64,000 nucleotides of DNA from VXYL01 sp965208525 (lineage in GTDB: Bacteria > Pseudomonadota > Gammaproteobacteria > Pseudomonadales > Azotimanducaceae), in assembly GCA_965208525.1 (NCBI GenBank), contig OZ242340.1, forward strand, positions 4,402,001-4,466,000. The letters are read 5' to 3'. The translations under genes and the position numbers were made by a program. How positions within the stretch are numbered: the stretch's first letter is position 1; each line of letters begins with the position of its first letter. Positions 52,928 through 61,416 of this stretch are shown one piece after another. A model generated the notes under the pieces. It searched no databases, was not told the origin of the DNA, and saw nothing but the letters and a program-made list of their open reading frames with translations.

Positions 52928-53860
52928 TCACTCCAACCGGACGCGGGGATCGACGAAGCCATAGATGATGTCCACCACGATCACCATGAACACCAGGAAT
53001 GCGCCGTAGAACACGGTGGTGCCCATGATCACGGTGTAGTCGGATTGCTGCACCGCCTGCACGAAGTAGCGGCCGAGGCCGGGAATGGCGAACACGAGCT
53101 CCACCACGAAACCGCCCGTGGTGATGGCGGCGATGGACGGGCCCAGCACGGTCACCACCGGCAGGATCGCGTTGCGCAACTGGTGCTTGCGGAAGATGCG
53201 GTTGGCCGGCAGGCCCTTGGCACGGGCCGTGCGCAGGAAGTCCGCATTGGCGATCTCCAGCATGGACGAGCGCATGAGGCGCGTGAGGAAGGCCATCGTG
53301 CCGAGGCCCAGCACCAGCGCCGGCACGATCATGTGCGAAACGGTGCCCCAGCCCCCGACCGGAAAGAGCGTAAAGCCCAAGGCCGCGTTGAGGTTGACGA
53401 CGCCGAGCTGGCCTAGCCCCGCGAACACGAAACCGGGCACGGATATGCCGAGGATCACCAGCAGCATGATGACGATGTCCGGCAGGCGGTTGCGGTAGAG
53501 CGCGGTGAGGGCGCCCCAGAGGATGCCGCCGAGTGCGGCGAAGGCGATGGCGAGAATGCCCAAGGCCGCGGATATGCGGAAGTGCTCCGCGATGATGTCG
53601 TTGACCTCGCGGTTCTGCTGCGTGAAGGAGATGCCGAAGTCGCCTCGGGCCATGTTGGCCAGATAGATGAAATACTGCTCCATCAAGGGCTTGTCGAGGC
53701 CATAGCGAGCTTCGAGGTTGGCCCGAATCTCTGCCGAGACCGCCTTGTCGCTCTGCAATGGGTCGCCCGGCACGTTGTGCATGGCGAAGAAGGTGGCCGT
53801 GGCGATGAACCAGACGGTGATGACGCCCTGCACGAGACGGCGAAGGATGTAGCGTCCCAT
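52928..53860 (-). CDS. OppB/DppB-type ABC permease
   Basis: A 310-residue inner-membrane permease of the peptide/nickel importer family, with about six membrane segments. It starts with ILRRLVQGVITVWFIATATF, has PGDPLQSDKA after TM1 as in OppB, and carries the conserved cytoplasmic loop DFLRTARAKGLPANRIFRKHQLRNA and PGLGRYFVQAVQQSDY. ATG 53860 starts MGRYILRR, the normal N-terminus. The oppC-like gene follows after 24 bases. A repeat-rich gap separates it from the binding-protein gene upstream. Confidence 0.92.
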   Translation of the reverse strand: MGRYILRRLVQGVITVWFIATATFFAMHNVPGDPLQSDKAVSAEIRANLEARYGLDKPLMEQYFIYLANMARGDFGISFTQQNREVNDIIAEHFRISAALGILAIAFAALGGILWGALTALYRNRLPDIVIMLLVILGISVPGFVFAGLGQLGVVNLNAALGFTLFPVGGWGTVSHMIVPALVLGLGTMAFLTRLMRSSMLEIANADFLRTARAKGLPANRIFRKHQLRNAILPVVTVLGPSIAAITTGGFVVELVFAIPGLGRYFVQAVQQSDYTVIMGTTVFYGAFLVFMVIVVDIIYGFVDPRVRLE

Positions 53861-53942
53861 CAGCCGCGAACCTCCATGGCAGAAGGCATCGGCGAAAGAG
53901 GCGCACCAATCGACGCTTTGCCGCTTGAACATGAGGGGCATT

Positions 53943-54052
53943 GGAGGGAAGGCATCCTGCCTTCCCTGCGCGCCGATAGGCGCGCTTTCCACTCGCCCGC
54001 GACGAGGCAGGCGCGCTGCCGCACGCCAGGGAAGGCAGGACGCCTTCCCTCG
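53943..54052. repeat. Modular double-hairpin repeat, GGGAAGGCA type
   Basis: AGGGAAGGCATCCTGCCTTC (53945-53964) and AGGGAAGGCAGGACGCCTTC (54028-54047) flank a CGCGCCGATAGGCGCG hairpin. The arms carry matched base changes compared with other copies (CATCCTG/CAGGACG), as expected if folding is conserved. Confidence 0.82.
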
Positions 54053-54111
54053 TATGGAGCAAGTCTCGTAACCAGTTGATACTTCGAGAATTCAACTCGA
54101 AGCGAAGGCCC

Positions 54112-54230
54112 TGGGGGCGAGGGCGTCCCGCCCTCGCACACGCCGATAGGCGCGCGGCTCAAGGTGGACGCAACAGGCACGCACGGACCGCGCCTTGCGA
54201 CGCGTGGGAGGGCAAGATGCCCTCCCCCCA
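54112..54230. repeat. Modular double-hairpin repeat, mixed-arm copy
   Basis: The left arm is GGGCGAGGGCGTCCCGCCCT, the core ACGCCGATAGGCGC, and the right arm GGGAGGGCAAGATGCCCTCC. The core and spacing match the other copies while the hairpin words differ, showing the hairpins can vary as modules. Confidence 0.75.
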
Positions 54231-54334
54231 AGTACTCGCCCCAAGGTCGCCGTCCCGGTGCGTGGCCGGCGTCAGTTCCTTCCGCGTCAGCGACTCGACG
54301 TCCCCGGCGGGGTGCGAACTCCGAAGGCCGTTCC

Positions 54335-56101
54335 TTAGGCACCTGCGGGTCCTTCCGCTTCCGCGGGCGGATGTTCGGTAGCTGCCAAATCGCTCGGCTG
54401 GCCCGGTGCTTCGATCCAGGCGTGGGTGAAGTCCGGGTCCGTGCCAACCGCTCGCCGCACCACTCCCTTGAGCTGCGGGTTGGCCACATAGACGCTGCCG
54501 CGCTCGTAGTTGACCAGCAGCACCGCGTCCTCGTGCAAGATGCGCTGCACTTCTGCCATCGCGTCCATGCGCACCTTGGGGTCCATGCTCGAGCGAGCGG
54601 TATCTACCGCGGCATCGAGTTCGGCGTTGGCGTAGCGGCCGCGGTTGTTTTCGTTCCAGGAGGCGAAGAGGTCGCCGAAGGTCATGGGATCGTCGTAGTC
54701 GGGGCCCCAGCCGGCCATGACGATATCGAACTCGCCGGAGGTCATCTTGGCGAGGCGCTGCTTGAAGATCTGCCGGTCGATCTTGATGTCGAGGCCGAGC
54801 CTGCGCTTGAACACGTTCTGGTAGTACTCGCTTTGCTTGTTGGCGCTGTCCGAGTCGCCGGTGAGCATCACCAGTGGCGGCATTTCGGTGAGGCCGAGTT
54901 CCGCCTTGGCGAGTTCCAGATGGCGTCGTGCCTCGGCCTCGTTGACGCGGGTGGTGGGAGCCGGGTATTCCTGCCGAAAGTAGCCGCGCACGCCCTTGAG
55001 CCAAACCGGGAAGAGCGACTCGCCCGGCAGATTCCCCGGCACCTTGATGACCTTGTACACCAGCTCCGCCGGGTCGTTTACGAGCTGCATGGCGCGCCGC
55101 AGGTGCCAGTTCCGGGTGAGGCGGCCTTCGCGGTAGTTGAACTCCATGAAGAACACCGAGCCGTCGGCGAAGCGGCGGATATTCCAGCGGTTTTGCAGGG
55201 CATCGCGCAGGTTCTCCGAGTTCAGCCCCGTCATGGCGATCTTGCCGTCCTTGTAGAAGTTGAGAGAGGCGTTGGCGTCCGAGGTGATGTAGGCGTAGTC
55301 GATGGCGTTCAGGCGAATGGCATCGGCGTTCCAGTAGCTCTGGTTCTTCTCCAGCCGCACGGAGGCGCCATGCACCCAGCGAGCGATGGTGAAGGGTCCG
55401 TTGTAGAGGAGGTCCTCGGCATCGGCGGCGTAGCGGCCTTCGCGGGCGCGGTAGAACGCCTCGTTGATGGGAAAGTAGGTGGGGAAGGCGAGGAGCTTGG
55501 CGAAGTAAGGCACCGGACGCTCGAGCTCCACCACCAAGGTTCGGTCGCCATCGGCGCGGGCCGCAAGCGCGGAGGGCGGCAGTTGGCCGCGGTTGATGGC
55601 CTCGCCGTTCTTCAAGGGGTACAGGATGAAGGCGTACTGCGAGGCATTGGCAGGATCGAGCGCCTTTTGCCAGGCGAAGATGAAATCGTGGGCCGTGACC
55701 GGCTCGCCGTTGCTCCACACCGCATCGGCACGGAGTCGGAAGCTGGCGGACGTTTCGCCGATCTCCCAGCTTTCGGCAACGCCCGGCACGAGTCGGTTGC
55801 GGGCGTCGTAGCGCAAGAGCCCTTCCATGACGTGCCCTAGGATGCGACCACTCACCTGATCGGTGGTGCGCGTGGCATCGAGCTGCGGCGGCTCTTCGGA
55901 CAACGCAAGCGTGACCGTGCCGGTGGCGGCATCGACCCCATCGGCCGCACCGCTCCCGGTCCACAACGCCAGCACCGCCAGCAACGCACCGAGACCGACC
56001 ACCCCGGCGAGCCCCAATCCGAGAAGCTGCAACAGCGCCCCGCGATCCAGCGGCGCCCGCGCACCACCAACGACCCCTTCTGCCAACAGTCCAGCCCTCA
56101 C
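54335..56101 (-). CDS. Peptide ABC transporter substrate-binding protein (OppA/DppA-type)
   Basis: A 588-residue family 5 solute-binding protein. Features are TLALSEEPPQLDATRTTDQVS, FRLRADAVWSNGEPVTAHDFIFAWQKALDP and FDIVMAGWGPDYDDP, standard for OppA-like proteins. Residues 24-47 (LLQLLGLGLAGVVGLGALLAVLAL) are an uncleaved-looking membrane anchor rather than a classical signal peptide, so the protein may stay tethered to the inner membrane. GTG at 56101 is the start. It heads the opp-like locus, upstream of the permeases and ATPases on the same strand. It likely binds peptides. Confidence 0.9.
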   Translation of the reverse strand: MRAGLLAEGVVGGARAPLDRGALLQLLGLGLAGVVGLGALLAVLALWTGSGAADGVDAATGTVTLALSEEPPQLDATRTTDQVSGRILGHVMEGLLRYDARNRLVPGVAESWEIGETSASFRLRADAVWSNGEPVTAHDFIFAWQKALDPANASQYAFILYPLKNGEAINRGQLPPSALAARADGDRTLVVELERPVPYFAKLLAFPTYFPINEAFYRAREGRYAADAEDLLYNGPFTIARWVHGASVRLEKNQSYWNADAIRLNAIDYAYITSDANASLNFYKDGKIAMTGLNSENLRDALQNRWNIRRFADGSVFFMEFNYREGRLTRNWHLRRAMQLVNDPAELVYKVIKVPGNLPGESLFPVWLKGVRGYFRQEYPAPTTRVNEAEARRHLELAKAELGLTEMPPLVMLTGDSDSANKQSEYYQNVFKRRLGLDIKIDRQIFKQRLAKMTSGEFDIVMAGWGPDYDDPMTFGDLFASWNENNRGRYANAELDAAVDTARSSMDPKVRMDAMAEVQRILHEDAVLLVNYERGSVYVANPQLKGVVRRAVGTDPDFTHAWIEAPGQPSDLAATEHPPAEAEGPAGA

Positions 56102-56180
56102 GGCTTTCCTGCCCCAAGCCTATCAGGCCAGCGCAGCGTTCGGCGATGGCCGTCGCAAGAGTCCGAGCGGCGCCTCAGCG

Positions 56181-56411
56181 ATGGGTCGTGGTGTGGTTAC
56201 GGTCGTACCGATCACCGGGAACATCCGAAGGGTGTACCCGTTCCAGGTTCGGCTGGGGGCCTGCTCGTGCGGACTGAGCCGCGACTCCAAGGCGCAAGCG
56301 GAGCAGATCCGGGCTATCGCGGTCGAACGGTTGCGGCGCCGGGTCGGGCAGGTACCGCGCCAGACCATGAACGAAGTCGATGCGGCGATGCGGCTGCATC
56401 TGGCCCTGTGA
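56181..56411 (+). pseudogene. Truncated MazF/PemK-type endoribonuclease toxin, C-terminal remnant
   Basis: The 76 residues beginning GRGVVTVVPITGNIRRVYPF and including GLSRDSKAQAEQIRAIAVERL match the C-terminal two-thirds of MazF mRNA interferases. The N-terminal third, with the first strand and the RP motif, is missing: the reading frame upstream is unrelated and belongs to the antisense start of the binding-protein gene, and no frameshifted N-terminus is found in the ~140 bases upstream. No antitoxin gene flanks it. It is therefore a broken toxin gene, though a short product from the in-frame ATG at 56181 cannot be excluded. Confidence 0.82.
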
Positions 56412-56511
56412 AAGCGATGGCCCACCGTGGCTATGAAAGAACTCCACCGCATCTTCCTCGGTGGTGGATTGCAGCAGGAATCGACGGGCAAGAGCGCACC
56501 CTTGCCGGAAC

Positions 56512-57120
56512 TCATTCATCGCGACCCATGCCTCTAACCCTATTGACGTACTCCGCCAACGGAGGCATCCCAATCTCAAGGCGTCGCGCGTCCACGTTCG
56601 CCTCATCCTCGATGGGATAGAGCTCCAACTTGCCGGTGGTCTCGTCGTGATAGAGCTGAGTGCCGTACACCTGAGCCTTGTCTTGAGTGACGAGGATTCG
56701 ATCTTGCAGCATTGCCACGTGTTGGCGGTCCGCCTCTCCGGCCTCGGCCGCTGCCTCGATGACGGGCAGGAGCTCCACCTGGGCTTCATGGTTGGCGTGT
56801 TGGAGGATGAGAAAGGCCGTGGCGGCTCCCTCATAGCCGACCATGCTGATGCCCGGCCATCCATGCCGAGAGATGATCTCCCGCAGGCGTTGCAGATTCG
56901 CGGAGTCCAACCGCTCCTGTTCCTCCCAAAGCGCGAACACCTCCTGCGAGTTGGGGCCGTGCTCCCGGAGGGCAGCATTCAGCTGGACCCGGCCGGCCTG
57001 ATCGGTCTCGCGCAGAGCGACGAGTTCCTCCCGCAGGGCCACGTTGGTCTGTGCCTCGGAACCGTGTTGCGGGACCACGGCAGCCAAGGTGACCGCCAGC
57101 GCCAAGGCTCGATGAATCAT
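56512..57120 (-). CDS. Secreted DUF6624-like protein
   Basis: A 202-residue exported protein. Residues 1-24 (ending GSEA) form a signal peptide. The rest is alpha-helical with ETDQAGR, ISRHGWPGISMVG, FLILQHANHEAQ, MLQDRILVTQDKAQVYGTQL and DARRLEIGMPPLAEY, the pattern of the uncharacterised DUF6624 family. No enzymatic motif is visible and no neighbour suggests a function. The truncated mazF and the importer lie on one side, a PNPOx-like gene on the other. Confidence 0.75.
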   Translation of the reverse strand: MIHRALALAVTLAAVVPQHGSEAQTNVALREELVALRETDQAGRVQLNAALREHGPNSQEVFALWEEQERLDSANLQRLREIISRHGWPGISMVGYEGAATAFLILQHANHEAQVELLPVIEAAAEAGEADRQHVAMLQDRILVTQDKAQVYGTQLYHDETTGKLELYPIEDEANVDARRLEIGMPPLAEYVNRVRGMGRDE

Positions 57121-57316
57121 GACAACCTCATTCCCTGTGCGAACAGCGGGCCACGATTCGGCAGGGTCCCATGACGCCGCCGGCTACCGCTCCCGCGTTG
57201 AGCCTACTCGATCCCTTGCCTTGCTGAGACGGCACCGTCTGAAGTGTGCGGGCGGAGTTGTGGGGCGTCGGATTGGAGGCCAGACTGGGCTTCCGTTTGG
57301 TGGATGGAAGAGGCGG

Positions 57317-57715
57317 ATGCCTTTGTTGCCGGCATGGGCGGCAGATTGGCCGGTTGGACATCTGGCGACGAGCGCCGGGCATGTACCGCATGTGGTGGCG
57401 GTGGTGTTCTGCGAAGTCGGCGAGGCGATCTGGATTCCGATCGACGGCAAGCCCAAGAGCGGTGCAAAGCTCAAGCGCGTGCGCAACATCGAAACCAATG
57501 GGCACGTTTCGCTCCTTGTGGACCAATACGACGAGAACTGGTCTAAGCTGCGCTGGGTGCGGGTCGATGGCGCGGCCGAGGTAGTGACGATGCCGGCCGA
57601 CGTTGCAGCGACGTTTCGGGTCAAGTACCCGCAATACCGGAGCACGCGCCTGGGCGACACCTGCATGCGCGTAACCGTGCGGCGTTCGCGGGAGTGGTCC
57701 GCGACGACGGCGTGA
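57317..57715 (+). CDS. PNPOx-like flavin/F420-binding oxidoreductase
   Basis: A 132-residue split-barrel protein resembling the pyridoxamine 5'-phosphate oxidase-like PPOX-class F420/FMN enzymes (Rv0121 type). Conserved stretches are VGHLATSAGHVPHVV, IPIDGKPKSG, LKRVRNIETNGHVSLLVDQYDENWSKLRWVRVDGAA (shown here as separate motifs NGHVSLLVDQYDENW and RWVRVDG). The ATG at 57317 lies just after GGAAGAGG; further upstream starts are possible because the frame is open to 57119. It may reduce a small quinone or bind a flavin; the cofactor is not decidable. Confidence 0.78.
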   Translation: MPLLPAWAADWPVGHLATSAGHVPHVVAVVFCEVGEAIWIPIDGKPKSGAKLKRVRNIETNGHVSLLVDQYDENWSKLRWVRVDGAAEVVTMPADVAATFRVKYPQYRSTRLGDTCMRVTVRRSREWSATTA

Positions 57716-57742
57716 AGGCCGGGCGGTAGAAGCCCGGCTGGC

Positions 57743-57804
57743 CCTTAGCCGTGGCCGCGAGCGAATGCGAGCACGAAAGCCCGGCAGTTCCCGTAGCGAA
57801 CTGC
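57743..57804 (-). repeat. Short dispersed repeat, inverted copy
   Basis: The reverse complement starts GCAGTTCGCTACGGGAACTG and continues CGGGCTTTCGTGCTCGC, aligning with 9022-9077 over about 60 bases with scattered changes. It lies in the leader of the DUF5916-like gene. Confidence 0.65.
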
Positions 57805-57887
57805 AAACGCCCGTCACGGCGCGCCGGTTGCGACAAGCAGGCGCCCTGAAAGACAATCCCGCGCCCTGCATCCCTTTGGGTCCGTCG

Positions 57888-60338
57888 ATGCCCGCTGCGT
57901 CCATCGCGAGGTTGTCGAGCACGTTGCGTGCAGCCGGTGCTCTGGCTTTGTTCGTTGCCGGTGCGGTTGCGTTTGCCGATGGGCCGGCATCGTCGATCGT
58001 TGACGGGCCGCTCAATCCGGCTGGCGGCGCAGACGCCACGGAACAGGCCATCGTGCCGCCGCGCCACGACCATGCATCTGTCGACATCACCATCGACGGC
58101 CGGCTTGACGAGGACATCTGGCGCCGGGTGCCGGCCTACGACCACATGCTGGTCACCACCCCGGACGTCCGGCGCCCGGCGAGGTATCGAACGCAGACGT
58201 TCCTTCTCTATACCCAGCGCGGGCTTTATGTCGGTGCGTGGAACGAGCAGCCGAGCGACACGCTCATGGGGCCGCTGTCCGGGCGCGACTCCTTCGAGTA
58301 CGCCGATGCCTACCAGATCGTGGTGGATTCGTCCGGGGCGGGGCTCTACGGCTATTGGTTCCGCGTCAAGCTCGGCGACTCCTTAATGGACGGCACCCTC
58401 CTTCCGGAGCGGCGGTTCGCGCGCGACTGGGACGGGCCCTGGGATGCCCGCACCGAGCGGACGGACGATGGCTGGACCGTGGAGATGTTCCTGCCCTGGT
58501 CCATGATGAACATGCCGGCCGGCGACGGCGAGCGCCGCATCGCCATCGAGATCGCCCGCTTCGTGCCGCATCTCAACGAAGTTTGGTCGTGGCCGGCGCT
58601 GCCGGATACCGAGCCGCAGTTCATCTCGCTGTTCCAGCCGCTGACTCTGGCCGGGGTCGCGCCGCGCCAGGAGGTCAGCGTATTCCCCTACGCCGCGGTT
58701 AGCGACGATCTTGTGCGGGGAGCCGGGGCCACGGATGCCGGCGTGGACGTGTTCTGGCGACCGTCGTCGGCCTTCTTTCTGAGCGCCGGAATCAATCCCG
58801 ATTTCGGGCAGGTCGAAGCCGACAACGTGGTGGTGAACCTCTCCGCCTACGAGACCTTCTTCCCGGAGAAGCGGCTCTTCTTTCAGGAGAATCAGGACAT
58901 CTTCAGCACGGGCGAGTACGGCTACGGCAACGCGGCGAGCCCGCTGCACACCCGACGCATGGGCGCCTCGGTCGGATCCCGGCGCGGTCGGCCAGACCTC
59001 GGTGACGAGCGAGTCGAAGGGCACGACCTGACCCGACCGGTGGACTTGCGAATCGCCGCCAAGGCGGTTGGGCAGGCCGGCCGCTCCCGCTACGGGACAA
59101 TGCTCGTGGCGGAGGACGACACAGAGCTCCGCCGCGCCGATGGCAATGGCCATGTCACCGCGCGAGGGCGCGACTTCGGCGTGCTGCGCTACCAATACGA
59201 GGACACATCCGCCGGCGCTCGCAAGGCGATTGGCTGGCTCGGCACGCTGGCGCAGCATCCCGAGCGGCGGGCGATTACCCAAGCCGTCGACGCCAACTAC
59301 CGCACGCCTTCGGGCGACTGGAGCGTCGAAGCGCAAGTGCTCGGCAGCGACGTGGACGGAGAAGGGGGCTGGGGCGGAATACTCGACGTCGTAAACGTGC
59401 CGCGCACGGGCGATCAGCACTTCTTCCACATCGCGAGCTTCGACGACGGCCTCGACCTCAACGACCTCGGCTATCTCTGGCGCAACGACTACACGCGGGT
59501 CTTCTATGAGTTCTGGCGCCGGCGGCAGGAATACGACCGCATCCGCGACACCGAAGGCTGGGCCTACTTCCATGCCGACGTCAACGGCGCTGGGCAATTG
59601 GTGGAGGGGGTGGCGGAACTGCACTATGGCTGGGGCTTCAAGAACAACACCCGCATCAGCGTCGAAGTGGAGTACTACCCGTCGTATTGGGACGACCGCG
59701 CGAGCCGCGGCAACGGCACGTTCCGGCTCGGTCGGGCGTGGGATTTGGTGGCAAACTGGAACAGCGCGCCGGACGGCAAATTCAACGCCGGCATTGGCCT
59801 CGATCTCGGGCGGGAGTCGCTCGGCGGTACGTCCCGCGAAGTCGATGTGTTTCTGACCTACAGTCCGCTTGACCGCATACGGCTGCGACTGTCCACCGGC
59901 TACCAGAGTCGCGAAAGCTGGCTCGTGTGGCAGGGCGGTGCCAACCTGACGTCGTTCGCCTCGGAGCACTGGTTCACGTCGATGGGCGCGGAAGCCTATT
60001 TCACGGCCAGGCAGCACCTGCAAGTGCAGATTCAGTGGGCGGCGGTGAAGGCGTTCGAGAGCGAACGCTTTTCCGTCAATGGCGAGACATGGCTAGACCA
60101 GGTGCAGCGCGCACCGGAGGTGGAGCCCAACGCCTTCGCCATCAGCGACGTCGTCTTGCAGCTGCGCTACCGCTGGCAGATCGCGCCCCTGTCGGACCTC
60201 TTCATCGTGTACAACCGCACGGGCAGCCTGCCGGACGGCGTCGGGCGCCAGCGATTCACGCACCTGTTCGACGACAGCTTCGGCACACCGGACGAGGAAG
60301 GGCTGCTGCTGAAGGTTCGCTATCGGTTCGGGACATGA
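57888..60338 (+). CDS. Outer-membrane DUF5916-like protein with N-terminal CBM9 domain
   Basis: An 816-residue protein starting at ATG 57888. The N-terminal hydrophobic stretch LRAAGALALFVAGAVAFADG is a signal peptide. Next comes a carbohydrate-binding CBM9-like domain (ITIDGRLDEDIW, GWTVEMFLPWSMM). The DUF5916 hallmark SAGINPDFGQVEADNVVVNL and FFPEKRLFFQEN follows, then a C-terminal part of amphipathic strands with aromatic ends, as in a TonB-like or surface beta-barrel. Relatives are cell-envelope proteins often near sugar or peptide uptake genes. Role is unproven; it might bind glycans at the surface. Confidence 0.8.
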   Translation: MPAASIARLSSTLRAAGALALFVAGAVAFADGPASSIVDGPLNPAGGADATEQAIVPPRHDHASVDITIDGRLDEDIWRRVPAYDHMLVTTPDVRRPARYRTQTFLLYTQRGLYVGAWNEQPSDTLMGPLSGRDSFEYADAYQIVVDSSGAGLYGYWFRVKLGDSLMDGTLLPERRFARDWDGPWDARTERTDDGWTVEMFLPWSMMNMPAGDGERRIAIEIARFVPHLNEVWSWPALPDTEPQFISLFQPLTLAGVAPRQEVSVFPYAAVSDDLVRGAGATDAGVDVFWRPSSAFFLSAGINPDFGQVEADNVVVNLSAYETFFPEKRLFFQENQDIFSTGEYGYGNAASPLHTRRMGASVGSRRGRPDLGDERVEGHDLTRPVDLRIAAKAVGQAGRSRYGTMLVAEDDTELRRADGNGHVTARGRDFGVLRYQYEDTSAGARKAIGWLGTLAQHPERRAITQAVDANYRTPSGDWSVEAQVLGSDVDGEGGWGGILDVVNVPRTGDQHFFHIASFDDGLDLNDLGYLWRNDYTRVFYEFWRRRQEYDRIRDTEGWAYFHADVNGAGQLVEGVAELHYGWGFKNNTRISVEVEYYPSYWDDRASRGNGTFRLGRAWDLVANWNSAPDGKFNAGIGLDLGRESLGGTSREVDVFLTYSPLDRIRLRLSTGYQSRESWLVWQGGANLTSFASEHWFTSMGAEAYFTARQHLQVQIQWAAVKAFESERFSVNGETWLDQVQRAPEVEPNAFAISDVVLQLRYRWQIAPLSDLFIVYNRTGSLPDGVGRQRFTHLFDDSFGTPDEEGLLLKVRYRFGT

Positions 60339-60355
60339 CGGGACTGGACACGGTT

Positions 60356-60403
60356 TCCCTGGGCGATGGCATCCTGCCCTGCCGTGCGCCGACCCGGCGC
60401 ACC
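60356..60403. repeat. Possible half copy of the modular hairpin repeat
   Basis: GGGCGATGGCATCCTGCCCT followed by TGCGCCGACCCGGCGCA recalls the left arm plus the GCGCCGATAGGCGC core of the modular repeat; no right arm follows. It sits just after the DUF5916-like stop and may terminate transcription. Confidence 0.5.
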
Positions 60404-60495
60404 AGCTCCAGCGCCCCGCAGAGCCCCAAGGCACTCAGTTTGTCCACGCCGTGCGGCTTACGAGACAGATGCCCTCGCCCCGAAATACGTGTCGG

Positions 60496-61401
60496 TCAGG
60501 AGGGGGTGAGCAGGAATTCGAGCAGGGCCTTTTGCGAGTGCAGGCGGTTGCCGGCTTCCACCCATGCCACCGAGCGGGGGTCTTCGAGGAGGTGTTCGCT
60601 GATTTCCTCGCCGCGGTGGGCTGGCAGGCAGTGCATGAAGAGGGCGTCCTTGGCGGCGCAGTCGAGGAGTCCTGGGTTCACCTGATAGCCAGCGAAGGCT
60701 TTGCGTCGGGCTTCGGCCTCTTCGTCGTGGCCAAGGGAAGACCATACGTCGGTTACCACGAGGTCGGCGCCGGCGACTGCATCGCGGGGCGACGGCGCCA
60801 GCTCTGCCACATTGGACTCCGCCAGCAGTGTCGCATCCGGTTCGTGTCCCTTGGGCGCCGCGATGCGAAGGTGGAAGTCGAACAGCTTCGATGCGCGGAT
60901 GTAGGAGTTGCACATGTTGTAGCCATCGCCGACGAACGCTACGGTCGCGCCCTGGATCGAGCCGCGAAACTCGTGGAAGGTCTGCACGTCCGCGAGAAGC
61001 TGGCAAGGATGAAACCGGTTCGTCATGCCGTTGATGACCGGTACGCTCGATGCCGACGCGATGCGCTCCACCTCTTCGTGCGCGAGCGTGCGCACCATCA
61101 CGGCGTCCACCATCTGTGACAGCACCCGCGCCGTGTCCTCTACGGGCTCTCCGCGGCCGAGCTGTGTATCTGCCCGGCCAAGGAACAGGGCGTGCCCACC
61201 GAGTTGGTGCATGCCGGTCTCGAACGCCACCCGCGTGCGCGTGGAGTTGAGCTGGAACACCATCGCCAAGGTCTTGCCTGCGAGGGGGTGGTGCACGAGT
61301 CCCTCGCGGTTCATGCCCTTGAGTTCTGCCGCCCGCGCAACGAGCCCCGCCAGTTCCTGGGCGGTGCAGTCCGGCAGCGTGAGGAAATGGCGCACTGCCA
61401 T
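60496..61401 (-). CDS. argF: Ornithine carbamoyltransferase
   Basis: A 301-residue OTCase, which carbamoylates ornithine to citrulline in arginine synthesis. The carbamoyl phosphate loop STRTR is at 53-57, HPCQ at 131-134, and HCLPAHRGEE at 257-266, with the active Cys. Two differences from the consensus stand out: the usual FxKxSTRTR reads FQLNSTRTR without the Lys, and the ornithine-loop SMG reads SLG (DVWSSLG). Other members carry such changes, so activity is plausible. It lies 15 bases after argD on the same strand. Confidence 0.94.
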   Translation of the reverse strand: MAVRHFLTLPDCTAQELAGLVARAAELKGMNREGLVHHPLAGKTLAMVFQLNSTRTRVAFETGMHQLGGHALFLGRADTQLGRGEPVEDTARVLSQMVDAVMVRTLAHEEVERIASASSVPVINGMTNRFHPCQLLADVQTFHEFRGSIQGATVAFVGDGYNMCNSYIRASKLFDFHLRIAAPKGHEPDATLLAESNVAELAPSPRDAVAGADLVVTDVWSSLGHDEEAEARRKAFAGYQVNPGLLDCAAKDALFMHCLPAHRGEEISEHLLEDPRSVAWVEAGNRLHSQKALLEFLLTPS

Positions 61402-61416
61402 GACTCGAAGCTCCGG

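Larger units (their letters stand above)
53861..54334. other. 474-bp intergenic region inside the ABC importer locus
   Basis: No gene is supported between the binding protein and the OppB-like permease. It contains two modular double-hairpin repeats back to back and a stretch without features. The hairpins may lower readthrough and so set the ratio of binding protein to permease. Confidence 0.6.

Noticed and set aside
54159..56117. 652-codon minus-strand frame in another frame of the binding-protein gene
   Set aside because: Overlaps the authentic substrate-binding protein in a different frame and is Arg-rich without motifs.
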